39,855 nucleotides of DNA from Gracilibacillus alcaliphilus (lineage in GTDB: Bacteria; Bacillota; Bacilli; Bacillales; Amphibacillaceae): assembly GCF_016909015.1 (NCBI RefSeq), contig NZ_JAFBFA010000043.1, positions 1-39,855 on the forward strand, in the 5' to 3' direction. Below, one piece after another: positions 17,498-26,706 of the stretch. Numbering within the stretch: position 1 is the stretch's first letter; each line of letters opens with the position of its first letter. The translations under genes were made by a program, and so were the position numbers. Under the pieces are notes generated by a model, which worked only from the letters and a program-made list of their open reading frames with translations, had not been told where the DNA came from and searched no databases.

Positions 17498-18432
17498 TTA
17501 ATTTTTCAATATTTGTTCCTTAATTTTAACAGAGAGCTTGAGTGATTCTATTGCAGCTGTAAGGCTTAACTTAGTAGGCATATCTTGTTCACAGCATTCT
17601 ATAACATGTCTAAAAGTTTCTTCATAACAGTTTCGATTCACAATATTTATGTGTTCCATGCGTTGGTCAATGTATAAATGAAAAGAAGTTTCAACTGTAT
17701 CTTTATACCCATCTTCATGGTATGTAATTGTTCCATCCTCAAAAACAGCTTCATATCCAACTGTAAATGGGTGCCCAAATGGCAGCATAGAAGAACCTAC
17801 AACACTTACTACAAATCGGAATATGTTAATAGGGCGTTTACATGAGATTGACCTTGTTTTCCATTTACGCCCTGAGAGCATATCCAGTTTGGTTTACCGA
17901 ATATCCATGTGACAACATCAAAATCATGTATCATTAAATCAGTAGTTATATTATTTAGACTTAAATCTCCCCATAGCGGTGGAGTTTTTCTTTTTATATG
18001 CAAAGCCTTTAACTTGCCCAATTCTTCTGTTTTTACTACTTTGTAAAGATATTCATAAGGATATTCATGTTTGATAAATTGGTTGATAAAAACTCTTTTT
18101 CCATAGTGATTCTCTGCCTGTTGCATGGCGTTCGCATCTTCAACAGTTAACGCTACAGGTGTTTCACAAAAAACATGCTTGCCATTCTTCAATGCTTCAA
18201 TCGTATATTGTTTATGTAATGAACTTGGAAGACAAATATCAACCAAATCAATATGCGGATTCTTAAGAATAACATTCACATCATCTGTTATTTCTACATC
18301 GAGCTTTTCATTTATTTGCTTTAATTTTTCCATATTTCTGCTAAAAATTGTGATAGAATGAACACTATCAAGTTTTTTATATAATTCAGCATGATAGACG
18401 CCGAATCCTGTGCCCAAAATTCCTATATTCAT
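17498..18432 (-). pseudogene. Gfo/Idh/MocA family oxidoreductase, single frameshift
   Basis: NAD(P)-dependent sugar or polyol dehydrogenase family. The first part (18432 to about 17820) has the Rossmann start MNIGILGTGFGVYHAELYKK, the family motif FCETPVALTVEDA (the EKP/ETP loop) and VTWIFGKPNW. It runs out after NALLTYSDL. The rest of the protein continues in another frame from about 17825 (FVVSVVGSSMLPFGHPFTVG to LTAAIESLKLSVKIKEQI). One missing base near 17820 accounts for the break, and repaired the protein is about 310 residues, the usual size. This may be a real mutation or a base-calling error. It is divergent from a WYL regulator, which probably controls it. Confidence 0.8.
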
Positions 18433-18480
18433 TTAAATCTCCCTTTCCTAATGTAATACCAAGATTATAACAACTTATTT

Positions 18481-18498
18481 ATGACAACAGTGTGTCAT
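18481..18498. promoter_or_regulatory. Dyad in the divergent promoter region
   Basis: ATGACA (18481-18486) and TGTCAT (18493-18498) form an inverted repeat six bases apart in the 95-base space between the oxidoreductase and the WYL regulator. On the minus strand a TATAAT lies twelve bases past the dyad. A likely operator for the neighbouring regulator; inference. Confidence 0.45.
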
Positions 18499-18527
18499 GA
18501 ATTTTTCAGAAAATGAGGTGAAATTAT

Positions 18528-19496
18528 ATGAGGCTTCATCGTTTGATTTCCATTCTTTTGTTAGTAGAGTCAAGGGGATCTATCAAGGCTAAGGAGTTAG
18601 CGGAAGATTTAGAAATTTCCGTAAGAACCATTTATAGAGATATTAATATATTATGTGAAGCAGGTATTCCATTAAGAACAACTACAGGACCTAAAGGCGG
18701 AATCCAGCTTATGGATGGATATTCAACAGGCCTCAAAAACCTTCACGCAGATGATTTTATACACCTGTATTTAAGCGGAATAGGAATCCAGCCTATACAA
18801 GAAAGTAATATGTCTGTTCAGTTAAATAATGCACTATTAAAATTGAAAAAAAATGTCCCTGAAGAATTAGTTAATACCTTCGATACAATAAGAAACAGAT
18901 TTTATTTTGATGGAAGTCCTTGGTGGGGAAATAATACGCAGCTATCCAATATTGACATACTCTTATTATCAGTATTTAAATCAAACATGCTTACGATTAC
19001 TTATCAAAAAGTTAACGGTAGTTCTTTTGTGAGGAAAATATACCCATATGGAATAGTAGTCAAACAGATAGATTGGTATTTAGTAGCTTATTGTGATAGC
19101 AGTAAAGAGATTAGGACCTTTAAGTGTGAACGGATTGTAAAGGCAGAGATTTTAAACGATAACTTTAATATCTCTGATCGTTTTTCACTTATAGATTATT
19201 GGGATCGGAGTAAACAACATTTTTTTCAAAAATGCGCTGACAATGAGCAATATCCTGTACAAATAAAAATTCAAAAAAAGCATGTGCAACTGTTATCAGG
19301 GTTTGAAGTAATCAGGATGGATGAAGAAGGTACAGAATTAACTATAACCGCCAATTTATATAGCTATGATCATGCGTTGAAGGTGATTTTAGAAAAGGTG
19401 GTATATATCGAAGTTATTCAACCGATAGAATTGAGGGTAGCGATTGAACGAACACTTAACGAGATGTTGCAAAAATATAGGGAATTTCAACCTTAA
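18528..19496 (+). CDS. WYL-domain transcriptional regulator (YafY type)
   Basis: A 322-residue regulator. Residues about 1-60 are a winged helix (HRLISILLLVESRGSIKAKE then LEISVRTIYRDINILCEAG), of the DeoR/HTH_11 kind. The middle to C-terminal part is the WYL domain, with YPYGIVVKQIDWYLVAYCDS carrying the literal W-Y-L triad and a following FKCERIVKAEIL. WYL domains sense ligands such as nucleotides or single-stranded nucleic acid in some members. ATG 18528 follows AAATGAGGTGAAA. It is divergent from the frameshifted Gfo/Idh gene and shares a short promoter region with an inverted repeat, so it probably regulates that gene and itself. Confidence 0.85.
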   Translation: MRLHRLISILLLVESRGSIKAKELAEDLEISVRTIYRDINILCEAGIPLRTTTGPKGGIQLMDGYSTGLKNLHADDFIHLYLSGIGIQPIQESNMSVQLNNALLKLKKNVPEELVNTFDTIRNRFYFDGSPWWGNNTQLSNIDILLLSVFKSNMLTITYQKVNGSSFVRKIYPYGIVVKQIDWYLVAYCDSSKEIRTFKCERIVKAEILNDNFNISDRFSLIDYWDRSKQHFFQKCADNEQYPVQIKIQKKHVQLLSGFEVIRMDEEGTELTITANLYSYDHALKVILEKVVYIEVIQPIELRVAIERTLNEMLQKYREFQP

Positions 19497-19567
19497 TTGT
19501 CTAACAAAAAATGTATTTTTATTAGGTTAAATTTTTATGATAGTATACATACGTGACAATAGATTGC

Positions 19568-19594
19568 AAAAAAACTAGGCAATGGCTAACCTAG
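19568..19594 (-). terminator. Shared terminator between convergent genes
   Basis: CTAGG (19575-19579) pairs with CCTAG (19590-19594). On the minus strand a run of seven T follows the stem (A-run 19568-19574 on the plus strand), so it mainly serves the CAP-domain gene. Confidence 0.7.
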
Positions 19595-19608
19595 CTTTCT
19601 TCCCCCTA

Positions 19609-20733
19609 TCACTGCGTCAAATAAGCCTCCGTATAAAAAGGCTGGCCGTCTTCCCGGAAGGCAACGCCGACTGCCATTTGGCGAAAATCGCTATGCAGGA
19701 TATTGTTGCGATGTCCTTCTGAATTCATCAGTCCCTGATGAGCATAGATGCTGCTGGGCTGCCCAGCGGCTAGATTTTCACCAGCCATGCGAAAAGAGAT
19801 TCCGTCTGCTTCAAGGCGGTCAAAGGGCGTTTCACCATCCAAATTATTATGGCTGAAATAGTTTTGATCAGCCATATCTTGGCTATGATGTTGAGCAGTC
19901 GGCTGTGCAGGTTCATACCACTCAAGCACCGGTTGATCAAACTTCACCCTGGCAGCGTTAGTTAAATCAAACAACTGATATTCGAAGCCTTCTGCCAAAG
20001 TCTCGCTAGGCTCCCCGAAAAACTTTTCTTTTTGCTGTTCCATTTCTTCAGAAATAATCTGAACTGCCGCTACTTGTGTATCTTGATGTTCGTCATAAAA
20101 GAAAGTAACATAATTACCATCAAGCTGGAAGGTGTCTTGTTCCTGATCATTATTAATTTGATAACGGACAAGCCCTTTTTGAATGGCGTCGATCGGTTCG
20201 CCGTAAGTATCTCTCACTTCTTGTTTGGAATCTTGAAGGGTAATCCCTTCCTTCGAACGCAATAAGTCTTGATTAGTATATAAGCCACTTACTTGGTTAT
20301 TGTCATCATAAGCAATCATCAAGAAGTTTTGGTAATGATCATGATACGTATGCCATTCTGTATGATATTCATTGGCAGTCACTCGATCAGCTTTGTCAAG
20401 TTCTGCTTCTACATCTTGCTTACTATCATTAATCTCTATATTATGAATAGAGAAGGATTGCTCAGTCGGCTCATCTAAGGAAGGAGCTGGGACATTTGGT
20501 ATTTCTTCAGCTTCTTCTGGTTGATCAGAAAAGAGACCTATAATATAATCAACGGAATTACCGATATAATTAATAGATGTTTGGACAAATTTACTAGTGG
20601 CAATATCATGGACATCCTGTTTCACTTCCGTCCATACGCCACTGAGTCCCGCTTGCCTATAATCATCTGCATAGATAAAATATAATAGACCAGCTATTAG
20701 TAGTAGAACAATGGCTCTTCTTATAAATCGCAA
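19609..20733 (-). CDS. CAP-domain protein with CAP-associated N-terminal domain (YlbC-like)
   Basis: A 374-residue membrane-anchored or secreted protein. Residues about 4-23 are a hydrophobic helix (RRAIVLLLIAGLLYFIYA) serving as signal or anchor. A second hydrophobic stretch is near 55-68. Residues about 95-235 match the CAP-associated domain (repeated 'DSKQDVEAELDKADR' and 'DSKQEVRDTYGEP' units). The C-terminal 125 residues are a CAP/SCP domain with QHHSQDMADQNYFSHN, GENLAAGQ and GLMNSEGHRNNILH, the conserved His/Glu set. Bacterial homologues such as B. subtilis YlbC have no settled function. The start is TTG behind AGGAGTGAG. Confidence 0.87.
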   Translation of the reverse strand: MRFIRRAIVLLLIAGLLYFIYADDYRQAGLSGVWTEVKQDVHDIATSKFVQTSINYIGNSVDYIIGLFSDQPEEAEEIPNVPAPSLDEPTEQSFSIHNIEINDSKQDVEAELDKADRVTANEYHTEWHTYHDHYQNFLMIAYDDNNQVSGLYTNQDLLRSKEGITLQDSKQEVRDTYGEPIDAIQKGLVRYQINNDQEQDTFQLDGNYVTFFYDEHQDTQVAAVQIISEEMEQQKEKFFGEPSETLAEGFEYQLFDLTNAARVKFDQPVLEWYEPAQPTAQHHSQDMADQNYFSHNNLDGETPFDRLEADGISFRMAGENLAAGQPSSIYAHQGLMNSEGHRNNILHSDFRQMAVGVAFREDGQPFYTEAYLTQ

Positions 20734-20900
20734 ACTCTCACTCCTGACTCAAATATTGTTTGCTGTTACTCATTATACCATGGAGAAAGTGATTTATAAC
20801 AAAAAAAGACTTACCAGTATTAGAGTAATTTATGTATGCTTTGATTATTAGGCTCGCATACCAGTTTATTAATGATTGGATATGAAAAAGGAGGATATCT

Positions 20901-21656
20901 ATGTTTACAAACTATGGTTCACTAAGTACAGAAGTTTATAATTATACTAAGCCAGTTGGCTATTCTATCGGTGGTGATATTGAATATTATCTGGATCGAT
21001 TGGAAGGGGTTAAAGGCAAAATATTAGAACCAGGGGTAGGTACCGGTCGGTTTCTTATCCCATTACTTGAACAAGAGCTGCAGGTAGAAGGATTCGATCT
21101 TTCACCCGATATGCTGGCTGCTTGCAAACAGCATTGCCAGCAGCGGGAACTGAATCCTCATCTGTTCTTGGCTGATATGACCAATTTTTATAGTGAGCAA
21201 AGCTATCAGGCTATCATTATTCCTACTGGCTCTTTCGGTTTAATTGATACAGTGGATGGTGCGCGTGCTGCTCTGCAAAATTTCTACCGCCATCTAGAAC
21301 CAGGTGGGCGTATTATCCTTGATTTGGAGCTGCCGGTTTACTGGGAAACTGGTAAAGTAACGACATCAACGTTTCAAGTTTCAAAACAGGATTCCATCGT
21401 ATTAGCCTCAAAAGCGGTGGAAATCAATTGGGCAGAACAATATACCTTATCCTATCTTACATATACGAAGTGGCGTGACGGGAAATTAATCGATACAGAA
21501 TGGCAAAAATTTAAACTGCGCTGGCATGGTATAGGAGAATTTAAATTGCTGTTAGAAACAGTCGGCTTTTCTAATATTAGCGTTTCGGCAGGCTATCAGT
21601 TTGGTCAGTCACCAAGTGCCACAACAGAGGTGATCACTTTTGAAGCTGCTAAATAA
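20901..21656 (+). CDS. SAM-dependent methyltransferase, class I
   Basis: A 251-residue cytoplasmic methyltransferase. Motif I is KILEPGVGTGRFLIP at about residues 38-52, followed by the acidic loop VEGFDLSPDML and the DMTNFYSEQSYQAIIIPTGS strand (motif IV region), then the LEPGGRIILDLELP strand. These place it with the Methyltransf_25 type small-molecule methylases; the substrate is unknown. ATG 20901 follows AAAAAGGAGGA. It stands alone, with a decayed gene between it and cls. Confidence 0.87.
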   Translation: MFTNYGSLSTEVYNYTKPVGYSIGGDIEYYLDRLEGVKGKILEPGVGTGRFLIPLLEQELQVEGFDLSPDMLAACKQHCQQRELNPHLFLADMTNFYSEQSYQAIIIPTGSFGLIDTVDGARAALQNFYRHLEPGGRIILDLELPVYWETGKVTTSTFQVSKQDSIVLASKAVEINWAEQYTLSYLTYTKWRDGKLIDTEWQKFKLRWHGIGEFKLLLETVGFSNISVSAGYQFGQSPSATTEVITFEAAK

Positions 21657-21743
21657 TGAGGATTATCCACTGTACATATAAGATAATGCAAGTGAATCAG
21701 CAGGCATAAGTTTGAAGATGTTACTAGATAATTAAAAAAATGA

Positions 21744-22033
21744 TCTGTTATACTATTCGAAATAGAACTGTTATATAATTATGAATGACGACATACAACT
21801 TTTACTTGGGATGAATTAAGAGATATTCATTCCAGCAGGCTTGATAATTTATCTTGTGCGTACGTGTTAGGATTTAAATAATTATCTCTATATGTAATTG
21901 CAGAAGACTATACCAGTTGTTAATCAAAGAATACACCGTGCATAATTATGCATTTCGTTTGGGATTTTATGGTGAATCATCTATGATAGATGTAGAACAA
22001 AAATGGTTTAGTAAATTTTTGGCCGGTAAATAA
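21744..22033 (+). pseudogene. Decayed gene of unknown family
   Basis: A reading frame is recognisable but broken: VILFEIELLYNYE, a TGA, RHTTFTWDELRDIHSSRLDN then LSCAYVLGFK, a TAA, LSLYVIAEDYTS, then a shift into EYTVHNYAFRLGFYGESSMI and DVEQKWFSKFLAGK ending at TAA 22031. Two in-frame stops and one frameshift are needed to explain it. The protein family is not recognised. The final stop abuts the cls ribosome site (TAAGGAGG), so the original gene probably was translationally coupled to cls. Confidence 0.4.
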
Positions 22034-22044
22034 GGAGGCAGTAT

Positions 22045-23511
22045 ATGGAGATAGGCAACATTCTCACATTAATTGCTAGTTGTATTTTGGTTATTAACAT
22101 TATCTTGGCAATCGGTGTATTATTTTTTGAAAGAAGAGAAGTAAGTTATACCCTTGCATGGCTAATGGTCTTATTTTTCCTTCCTATTGTAGGGTTTGTC
22201 ATTTATATTTTCTTTGGACGCAAGATTACAAAGAAGAATTTCTATGGATTATCAGCAGAGGAAACAGAATTTCTTCAAACAGAGGTAGATCAACAGTTAA
22301 ACGTTATAAAGAATGGCGAACTATTACATTCACCAATACTGCAGAAACATGAAGATGTCGTAAAAATGAACCTGACAGCATCTAATTCTTTGTTAACACT
22401 GAATAATCATATCGACATATATGATGACGGACATCAAAAATTCGATGCGCTATTGGCCGATATTCAAGCCGCAAGTAAAGAGGTCAATGTGCAATATTAT
22501 ATTATTCAACCAGATAACTTAGGCAAAAGACTAAGGGATGCCTTGACAGAGAAAGCAAAACAAGGGGTGAAAGTAAGGGTACTCTATGATGAAATCGGCT
22601 CAAAAAAGCTTTCACTAAAGTTCTTTCAGGAATTACGGGAGGCAGGGGGAGAAGTGGAAGTATTCTTTCCATCGATCTTAGGGCGTGTAAACTTCCGAAT
22701 TAATAATCGAAATCATCGCAAACTTTGTATTATTGACGGGAAAATCGCCTATATTGGCGGTTTTAATGTAGGGGATGAATACCTGGGCTTAAATAAGAAA
22801 TTTGGGTACTGGCGTGATACCCATCTTAGAATAACAGGACAAACAGTTGATGATATCCAAGGCAGGTTTATCTTAGATTGGCACCAGGCAGGTAAGGGTG
22901 AACTATGGAATTATCAGGAGTTTTGTTTTCAAGAAGAGCTGCAAGAAGAAGGACCATTGGGAGAAAGTCCTGTGCAAATTGTATCTAGCGGACCTAACTC
23001 AAAAACAGAGTATTTAAAAAATATGTATATCAAATTAATTCTGTCTGCGAAAGAAAGTGTCTGTATCCAAACACCTTATTTCATCCCAGATACCAGCTTT
23101 ATGGATGCGTGCAAGATGGCACTATTATCTGGCGTTGATGTGCGCATCATGATTCCTTGTAAACCAGATCATCCCTTTGTCTACTGGGCAACATGGTCTT
23201 ATGTGGGGGATTTATTAGACTATGGCGCTAAAGTTCTCCTTTATGAAAATGGCTTCCTACACGCCAAGACCATTGTTGTTGACCAAGAAGTGGCTTCTGT
23301 AGGAACAATGAATATCGATTCACGCAGTTTTAGACTTAATTTTGAAGTTAACGCAATTGTATATGATGAGCAAATTGCCAAGTCCCTGTATCAGCTGTTT
23401 GAAAAGGATACAGAGCTGACTTCTGTACTGACAAAAGAAAGATATCAAAACCGATCAATCCTCATTAAAATAAAAGAAGGTATATCTAGATTGCTTTCAC
23501 CTATTTTATAA
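22045..23511 (+). CDS. cls: Cardiolipin synthase
   Basis: Makes cardiolipin from two phosphatidylglycerol molecules at the membrane. The 488-residue protein has two N-terminal membrane helices (about residues 5-27 and 36-57), a LAW-LMVLFFLPIVGF-type segment conserved in Cls, and two phospholipase D active sites: HRKLCIID at 224-231 (HxKxxxxD) and HAKTIVVD at 406-413, each followed by a conserved G/S-rich turn (IGGFN and VGTMNIDSRS). Length is normal. ATG 22045 follows TAAGGAGG. The adenylyltransferase gene starts 23 bases after the stop, so they are likely one operon. Confidence 0.94.
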   Translation: MEIGNILTLIASCILVINIILAIGVLFFERREVSYTLAWLMVLFFLPIVGFVIYIFFGRKITKKNFYGLSAEETEFLQTEVDQQLNVIKNGELLHSPILQKHEDVVKMNLTASNSLLTLNNHIDIYDDGHQKFDALLADIQAASKEVNVQYYIIQPDNLGKRLRDALTEKAKQGVKVRVLYDEIGSKKLSLKFFQELREAGGEVEVFFPSILGRVNFRINNRNHRKLCIIDGKIAYIGGFNVGDEYLGLNKKFGYWRDTHLRITGQTVDDIQGRFILDWHQAGKGELWNYQEFCFQEELQEEGPLGESPVQIVSSGPNSKTEYLKNMYIKLILSAKESVCIQTPYFIPDTSFMDACKMALLSGVDVRIMIPCKPDHPFVYWATWSYVGDLLDYGAKVLLYENGFLHAKTIVVDQEVASVGTMNIDSRSFRLNFEVNAIVYDEQIAKSLYQLFEKDTELTSVLTKERYQNRSILIKIKEGISRLLSPIL

Positions 23512-23534
23512 TATCCGATTGGGAGTGTGGCTAG

Positions 23535-24395
23535 ATGAGAAGTGAGCAGGAAATGATGCACATGATTGAGCGATTTGCCAAACAGGATGAGCAAATTCGT
23601 TTGGTAACCTTAGAGGGTTCAAGGACAAATAAACATGTCCCTCGCGACCGATATCAGGACTTCGATATCTCCTACTTCGTTACTGATATGGAGCCTTTTA
23701 CAAAAAATGATGAATGGCTGGACATCTTCGGTCCACGCTTGATGATGCAGAAACCAGAAGATATGGAACTGTTTCCGCCAGAGTTAGGCAGCTGGTTTTC
23801 CTATATTATGTTGTTTGAAGATGGTAATAAAATGGATCTCACTTTAATACCGATAGAAGAGACAGATACCTATTTTGCAAAGAGCGACGGGTTAGTAGCG
23901 GTACTGATGGATAAAGACGGGCTTATCAAAGAACCTCCAGCCCCAACCGATCAGGCCTATTGGATCAAACAGCCCACAGCAAGGGAGTTTGATGACTGCT
24001 GTAATGAGTTCTGGATGGTGTCCACTTATGTGGCAAAGGGATTGGCCAGAAAGGAAATCCTATTTGCCAGTGATCATTTACATGAGATTGCCAGACCGAA
24101 TTTACTCCGCATGATGGCCTGGCAGATTGGGATAGAACAAGGCTATAGCTTTAGTGTTGGCAAGAATTACAAATATATTGACCGTTATTTACCGGAACAA
24201 GACTGGCAGCAGTTATTACAGACCTATCGTCAGGATAGCTATGAAGTTATGTGGGAGAGTCTGTTTCTTTGTTACCGTTTGTTCAGAAAATATGCACATG
24301 CGGTAGCAAACCCTCTTAAGTACGCTTATCCTGATTATGATCGAGCCATTACGGAGTATACGGAGAGGGTTTATCAATCACTTGAAGTAACATAA
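23535..24395 (+). CDS. Aminoglycoside 6-adenylyltransferase-like (AadK/ANT(6) family)
   Basis: A 286-residue nucleotidyltransferase. The active-site region LEGSRTNKHVPRDRYQDFDI (residues 26-45) has the G-S-R motif and the two aspartates D42 and D44 expected to bind metal. The KMDLTLIPIEE strand supplies the third acidic residue, and the C-terminal helical part (FWMVSTYVAKGLARKEILFA, WQIGIEQGYSFSVGKNYKYI) matches the ANT(6) family throughout. In Bacillus, chromosomal AadK gives low-level streptomycin resistance; whether this protein does so is not shown. Base composition is like its neighbours and no mobile element is adjacent, so it looks intrinsic. ATG 23535 follows GGGAGTG; likely co-transcribed with cls. 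Confidence 0.87.
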   Translation: MRSEQEMMHMIERFAKQDEQIRLVTLEGSRTNKHVPRDRYQDFDISYFVTDMEPFTKNDEWLDIFGPRLMMQKPEDMELFPPELGSWFSYIMLFEDGNKMDLTLIPIEETDTYFAKSDGLVAVLMDKDGLIKEPPAPTDQAYWIKQPTAREFDDCCNEFWMVSTYVAKGLARKEILFASDHLHEIARPNLLRMMAWQIGIEQGYSFSVGKNYKYIDRYLPEQDWQQLLQTYRQDSYEVMWESLFLCYRLFRKYAHAVANPLKYAYPDYDRAITEYTERVYQSLEVT

Positions 24396-24407
24396 TGTTG
24401 GTAGAAG

Positions 24408-24444
24408 AAACTGCGTTTTAAAAACTTTTTGAATGCAGTTTTTT
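24408..24444 (+). terminator. Intrinsic terminator after the adenylyltransferase
   Basis: AAACTGCGTT (24408-24417) pairs with AATGCAGTTT (24432-24441), one wobble, followed by a TTTTTT run. Confidence 0.78.
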
Positions 24445-25006
24445 CTCTTGGTTTGTTATTGAACTGGTCAACGTGCAAACATCCATTTTCTGCAGCATAT
24501 TCTTCGATGGAAAATTATGAATCAAAAAATAGGGAGGCTTAATCGTGATGATGACATTTTTAGATTACTCCCCGTATAATGCGACAGTCCCTCTCTTTAA
24601 GTGCATGACTTATTCTTTTCAAACGGTGGAAAAGTGGTGCCGTCAATATATCCCTTTGTGACCCTCTACTCGAATCCTTCAAGTCCCGAAGAGCGGGCTT
24701 TTCATCAAATGCTGAAATTCTATCTTATCTTTCCAAGTCTCAAAGAGCTGGCTTTTAATCGGATGCTGGCGTTATCTTATCTTTTCAAATCCCCATGAGC
24801 CGCCTTTTAATCAAAGGTCTAGGCTATTCCATCCTTTTCATGCGGTGATTCTATTTGTTGAAGCCGATTTAGAAAGTTGAAAAAACCGCCTTATGTGAAC
24901 GCTCCTTCAATCATCAAAAAAACATCCACCATACATAAAAGCTGTTACAAAATGCAGCATTTACATGATGCAACATTTTTCTTGATTAAAAATAAAGAAT
25001 TATTTC
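24445..25006. other. Intergenic region with a tandem repeat and a weak small ORF
   Basis: No intact gene. A 37-codon frame (ATG 24548, MMTFLDYSPYNATVPLFKCM..., stop 24661) has a GGGAGG site upstream but no family resemblance. The tandem repeat at 24667-24840 takes up much of the rest. Confidence 0.4.
24667..24840. repeat. Tandem repeat, 52-54 bp unit, three copies plus a partial
   Basis: Blocks beginning near 24667, 24721, 24773 and about 24825 share the order 'TATCTTATC-TTTTCAAGTCC-n-GAGC-GGCTTTT-ATC-n-GCTG'. AAGTC/AAATC recurs at 24681, 24735 and 24787; GAGC at 24691, 24745 and 24797; CTTTTCA at 24781 and 24834. Copies are about 70-80 per cent alike by eye. The 54-base spacing of the first two keeps frame and gives an 18-residue repeat in a short plus-strand ORF, but there is no evidence that it is translated. 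Confidence 0.65.
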
Positions 25007-25037
25007 TTGACATAAAGTAAACTTTAGGATGTAAGGT
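25007..25037 (+). promoter_or_regulatory. MerR-type promoter 1 (19-bp spacer)
   Basis: TTGACA (25007-25012), a 19-base spacer containing the dyad TAAAGT-AA-ACTTTA, then TAAGGT (25032-25037). The long spacer and central dyad are the hallmark of MerR-family promoters. No intact gene follows for 400 bases. Confidence 0.6.
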
Positions 25038-25359
25038 TTATTTAACACAGGATAATTATCCGTAAGGTTCTCTTGTCTCTACTAGTTAACCGAATACAAA
25101 CGAAGACAAGCCTGTTGCCTATCGGTAGAAGAATAAGGAGTTTGCCAGAGTTCCAATACTTTTGATTGAATTTTGATAATTATATTTACTAACAGAGGAA
25201 AAAACCTAAAGTTCGTATGAAAAAGCTATCGAGTTTTTTCATAATTATTCAAGCTATATACGAAGTTCACGGAGCAGCTACCAATCACCGAGCAAATTCC
25301 CTTCATGGTATGCTCTGCACAGAAAATGGTATAGCTTTATCGGTTAACAGCAAAAATTG

Positions 25360-25390
25360 TTGACTTAAAGTGGACTCTAGGGCTTACAAT
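25360..25390 (+). promoter_or_regulatory. MerR-type promoter 2, for the aldo/keto reductase
   Basis: TTGACT (25360-25365), a 19-base spacer with the dyad TAAAGT-GG-ACTCTA, then TACAAT (25385-25390). The reductase ATG is 63 bases downstream. The regulator gene itself is not in the window. Confidence 0.75.
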
Positions 25391-25452
25391 ATATTTTTAG
25401 AGAACATGTACAAAAATGTCCTTCATTCAAATTTTTAAAAGGAGATGTTTAT

Positions 25453-26313
25453 ATGATTTTAACTTATCAGCTGTCCAATGGAATTGAAATTCCTAAATTA
25501 GGTCTTGGAACATGGATGATAGATAATGAAGAGGCTGCACAAGCAGTAGTAGAGGCTGTCAAAATAGGTTATCGTCACATTGATACAGCACAAGCATATG
25601 GTAATGAAAATGGTGTTAGCGAAGGGATTAAAGCTTGTGGAGTAAATAGAGAAGATTTATTTATTACGACAAAACTTGCTGCGGAAGTGAAGTCATATGA
25701 AGAAGCTGTGTCATCGATTAATCAATCACTGAAAGCGTTGAATCTTGATTATATTGACCTGATGATTATTCACAGTCCGCAGCCATGGATGGAGTTTGGG
25801 GAAGAAGACCGCTTTTTTGAAGGAAATCGAGAAGCTTGGCGAGCTCTGGAAGAAGCCTATCAAGCAGGTAAACTTCGTGCCATTGGTGTATCTAATTTTC
25901 AAAAAGAGGATTTAGATAATATTCTTAGTAATTGCACTGTCAAACCAATGGTAAATCAAATTTTAGCCCATATTAGTAATACTCCATTTGATTTGATTAC
26001 GTATACACAAGCACAAGACATTCTGGTAGAGGCTTATTCACCAATTGCTCATGGAGAGTTGTTTAAAAATCGGAAAGTGAAAGCTATTGCAGAAAAGTAT
26101 GATGTCTCCATCCCGCAATTAAGTATTCGTTATACATTACAGCTCGGCTTGCTTCCATTGCCTAAAACGGTAAATCCAGAGCATATGAGAGATAATGCTG
26201 GAGTGGATTTCACTATTTCAGATGAGGATATGGAATTTTTGAAAAATGTAGAGCATATTGAAGATTATGGTGAAGCGAGTCACATGCCTGTATTTGGCGG
26301 GAAGTTAAAATAA
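25453..26313 (+). CDS. Aldo/keto reductase
   Basis: An NADPH-dependent carbonyl reductase of the AKR5-like group, 286 residues. The catalytic tetrad is visible: D44 and Y49 in RHIDTAQAYGNE, K74 in ITTKL and H107 in MIIHSP. The cofactor loop is near residues 235-245 (PLPKTVNPEHMRDNAG; most AKRs have IPKS here, so the P-K-T version is a small variant). Substrates are probably reactive aldehydes or ketones. ATG 25453 follows AAAAGGAG. The promoter is of MerR type, as in aldehyde-responsive units of Bacillus (AdhR-like), which supports an aldehyde-stress role by inference. A terminator follows at 26330. Confidence 0.88.
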   Translation: MILTYQLSNGIEIPKLGLGTWMIDNEEAAQAVVEAVKIGYRHIDTAQAYGNENGVSEGIKACGVNREDLFITTKLAAEVKSYEEAVSSINQSLKALNLDYIDLMIIHSPQPWMEFGEEDRFFEGNREAWRALEEAYQAGKLRAIGVSNFQKEDLDNILSNCTVKPMVNQILAHISNTPFDLITYTQAQDILVEAYSPIAHGELFKNRKVKAIAEKYDVSIPQLSIRYTLQLGLLPLPKTVNPEHMRDNAGVDFTISDEDMEFLKNVEHIEDYGEASHMPVFGGKLK

Positions 26314-26329
26314 CTAGATATAGGGTAAT

Positions 26330-26353
26330 AAAAAACGAAGCAAATCGTTTTTT
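26330..26353 (+). terminator. Terminator of the aldo/keto reductase
   Basis: AAAAAACGA (26330-26338) pairs with TCGTTTTTT (26345-26353); the T-run is part of the stem. Confidence 0.72.
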
Positions 26354-26427
26354 TAAATGAAATGTGAAAAACATATAACTAAGCTAGGAATGATTTTACC
26401 ATCTTACTGAAAATGGATTTCTTTTTG

Positions 26428-26455
26428 TTGACACATGTCATTTAATTTATAATAT
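26428..26455 (+). promoter_or_regulatory. Probable promoter of a hairpin leader
   Basis: TTGACA (26428-26433) is followed after 14-16 bases by TATAAT/TAATAT (26448-26455). A small dyad (GACA-CA-TGTC) overlaps the -35. Transcription would start about ten bases before the large hairpin. Confidence 0.5.
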
Positions 26456-26466
26456 TTCTTGAAACT

Positions 26467-26521
26467 ATACAACGGTGTCGGTTATAATGGATAAATAACC
26501 GACACTATTGTATATTTTTTT
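26467..26521 (+). terminator. Large leader hairpin with T-run (attenuator or sRNA terminator)
   Basis: The 19-base arms at 26467-26485 and 26495-26513 (ATACAACGGTGTCGGTTAT and its partner ending CACTATTGTAT) pair with two mismatches, followed by ATTTTTTTA. It begins only about 12 bases after the promoter at 26428 and ends 190 bases before the GNAT start. It either ends a very short RNA or conditionally stops transcription into the GNAT gene. Confidence 0.72.
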
Positions 26522-26706
26522 ATAGAAAGAAGTGAAGCAGAGGTAATAAAAAAGAGCTGTTGCAAGTGGCAAAACAGATATTTATCCACAAAGGATATAT
26601 TCACACAACGAGGCAGATTTCATGGATGAAGTTACTGTGTTTCTTCTTTCTCTGGAAAAAATGCTTAAATCTATACCATCATCATAAAAATGGAGGAGTG
26701 TTAGCT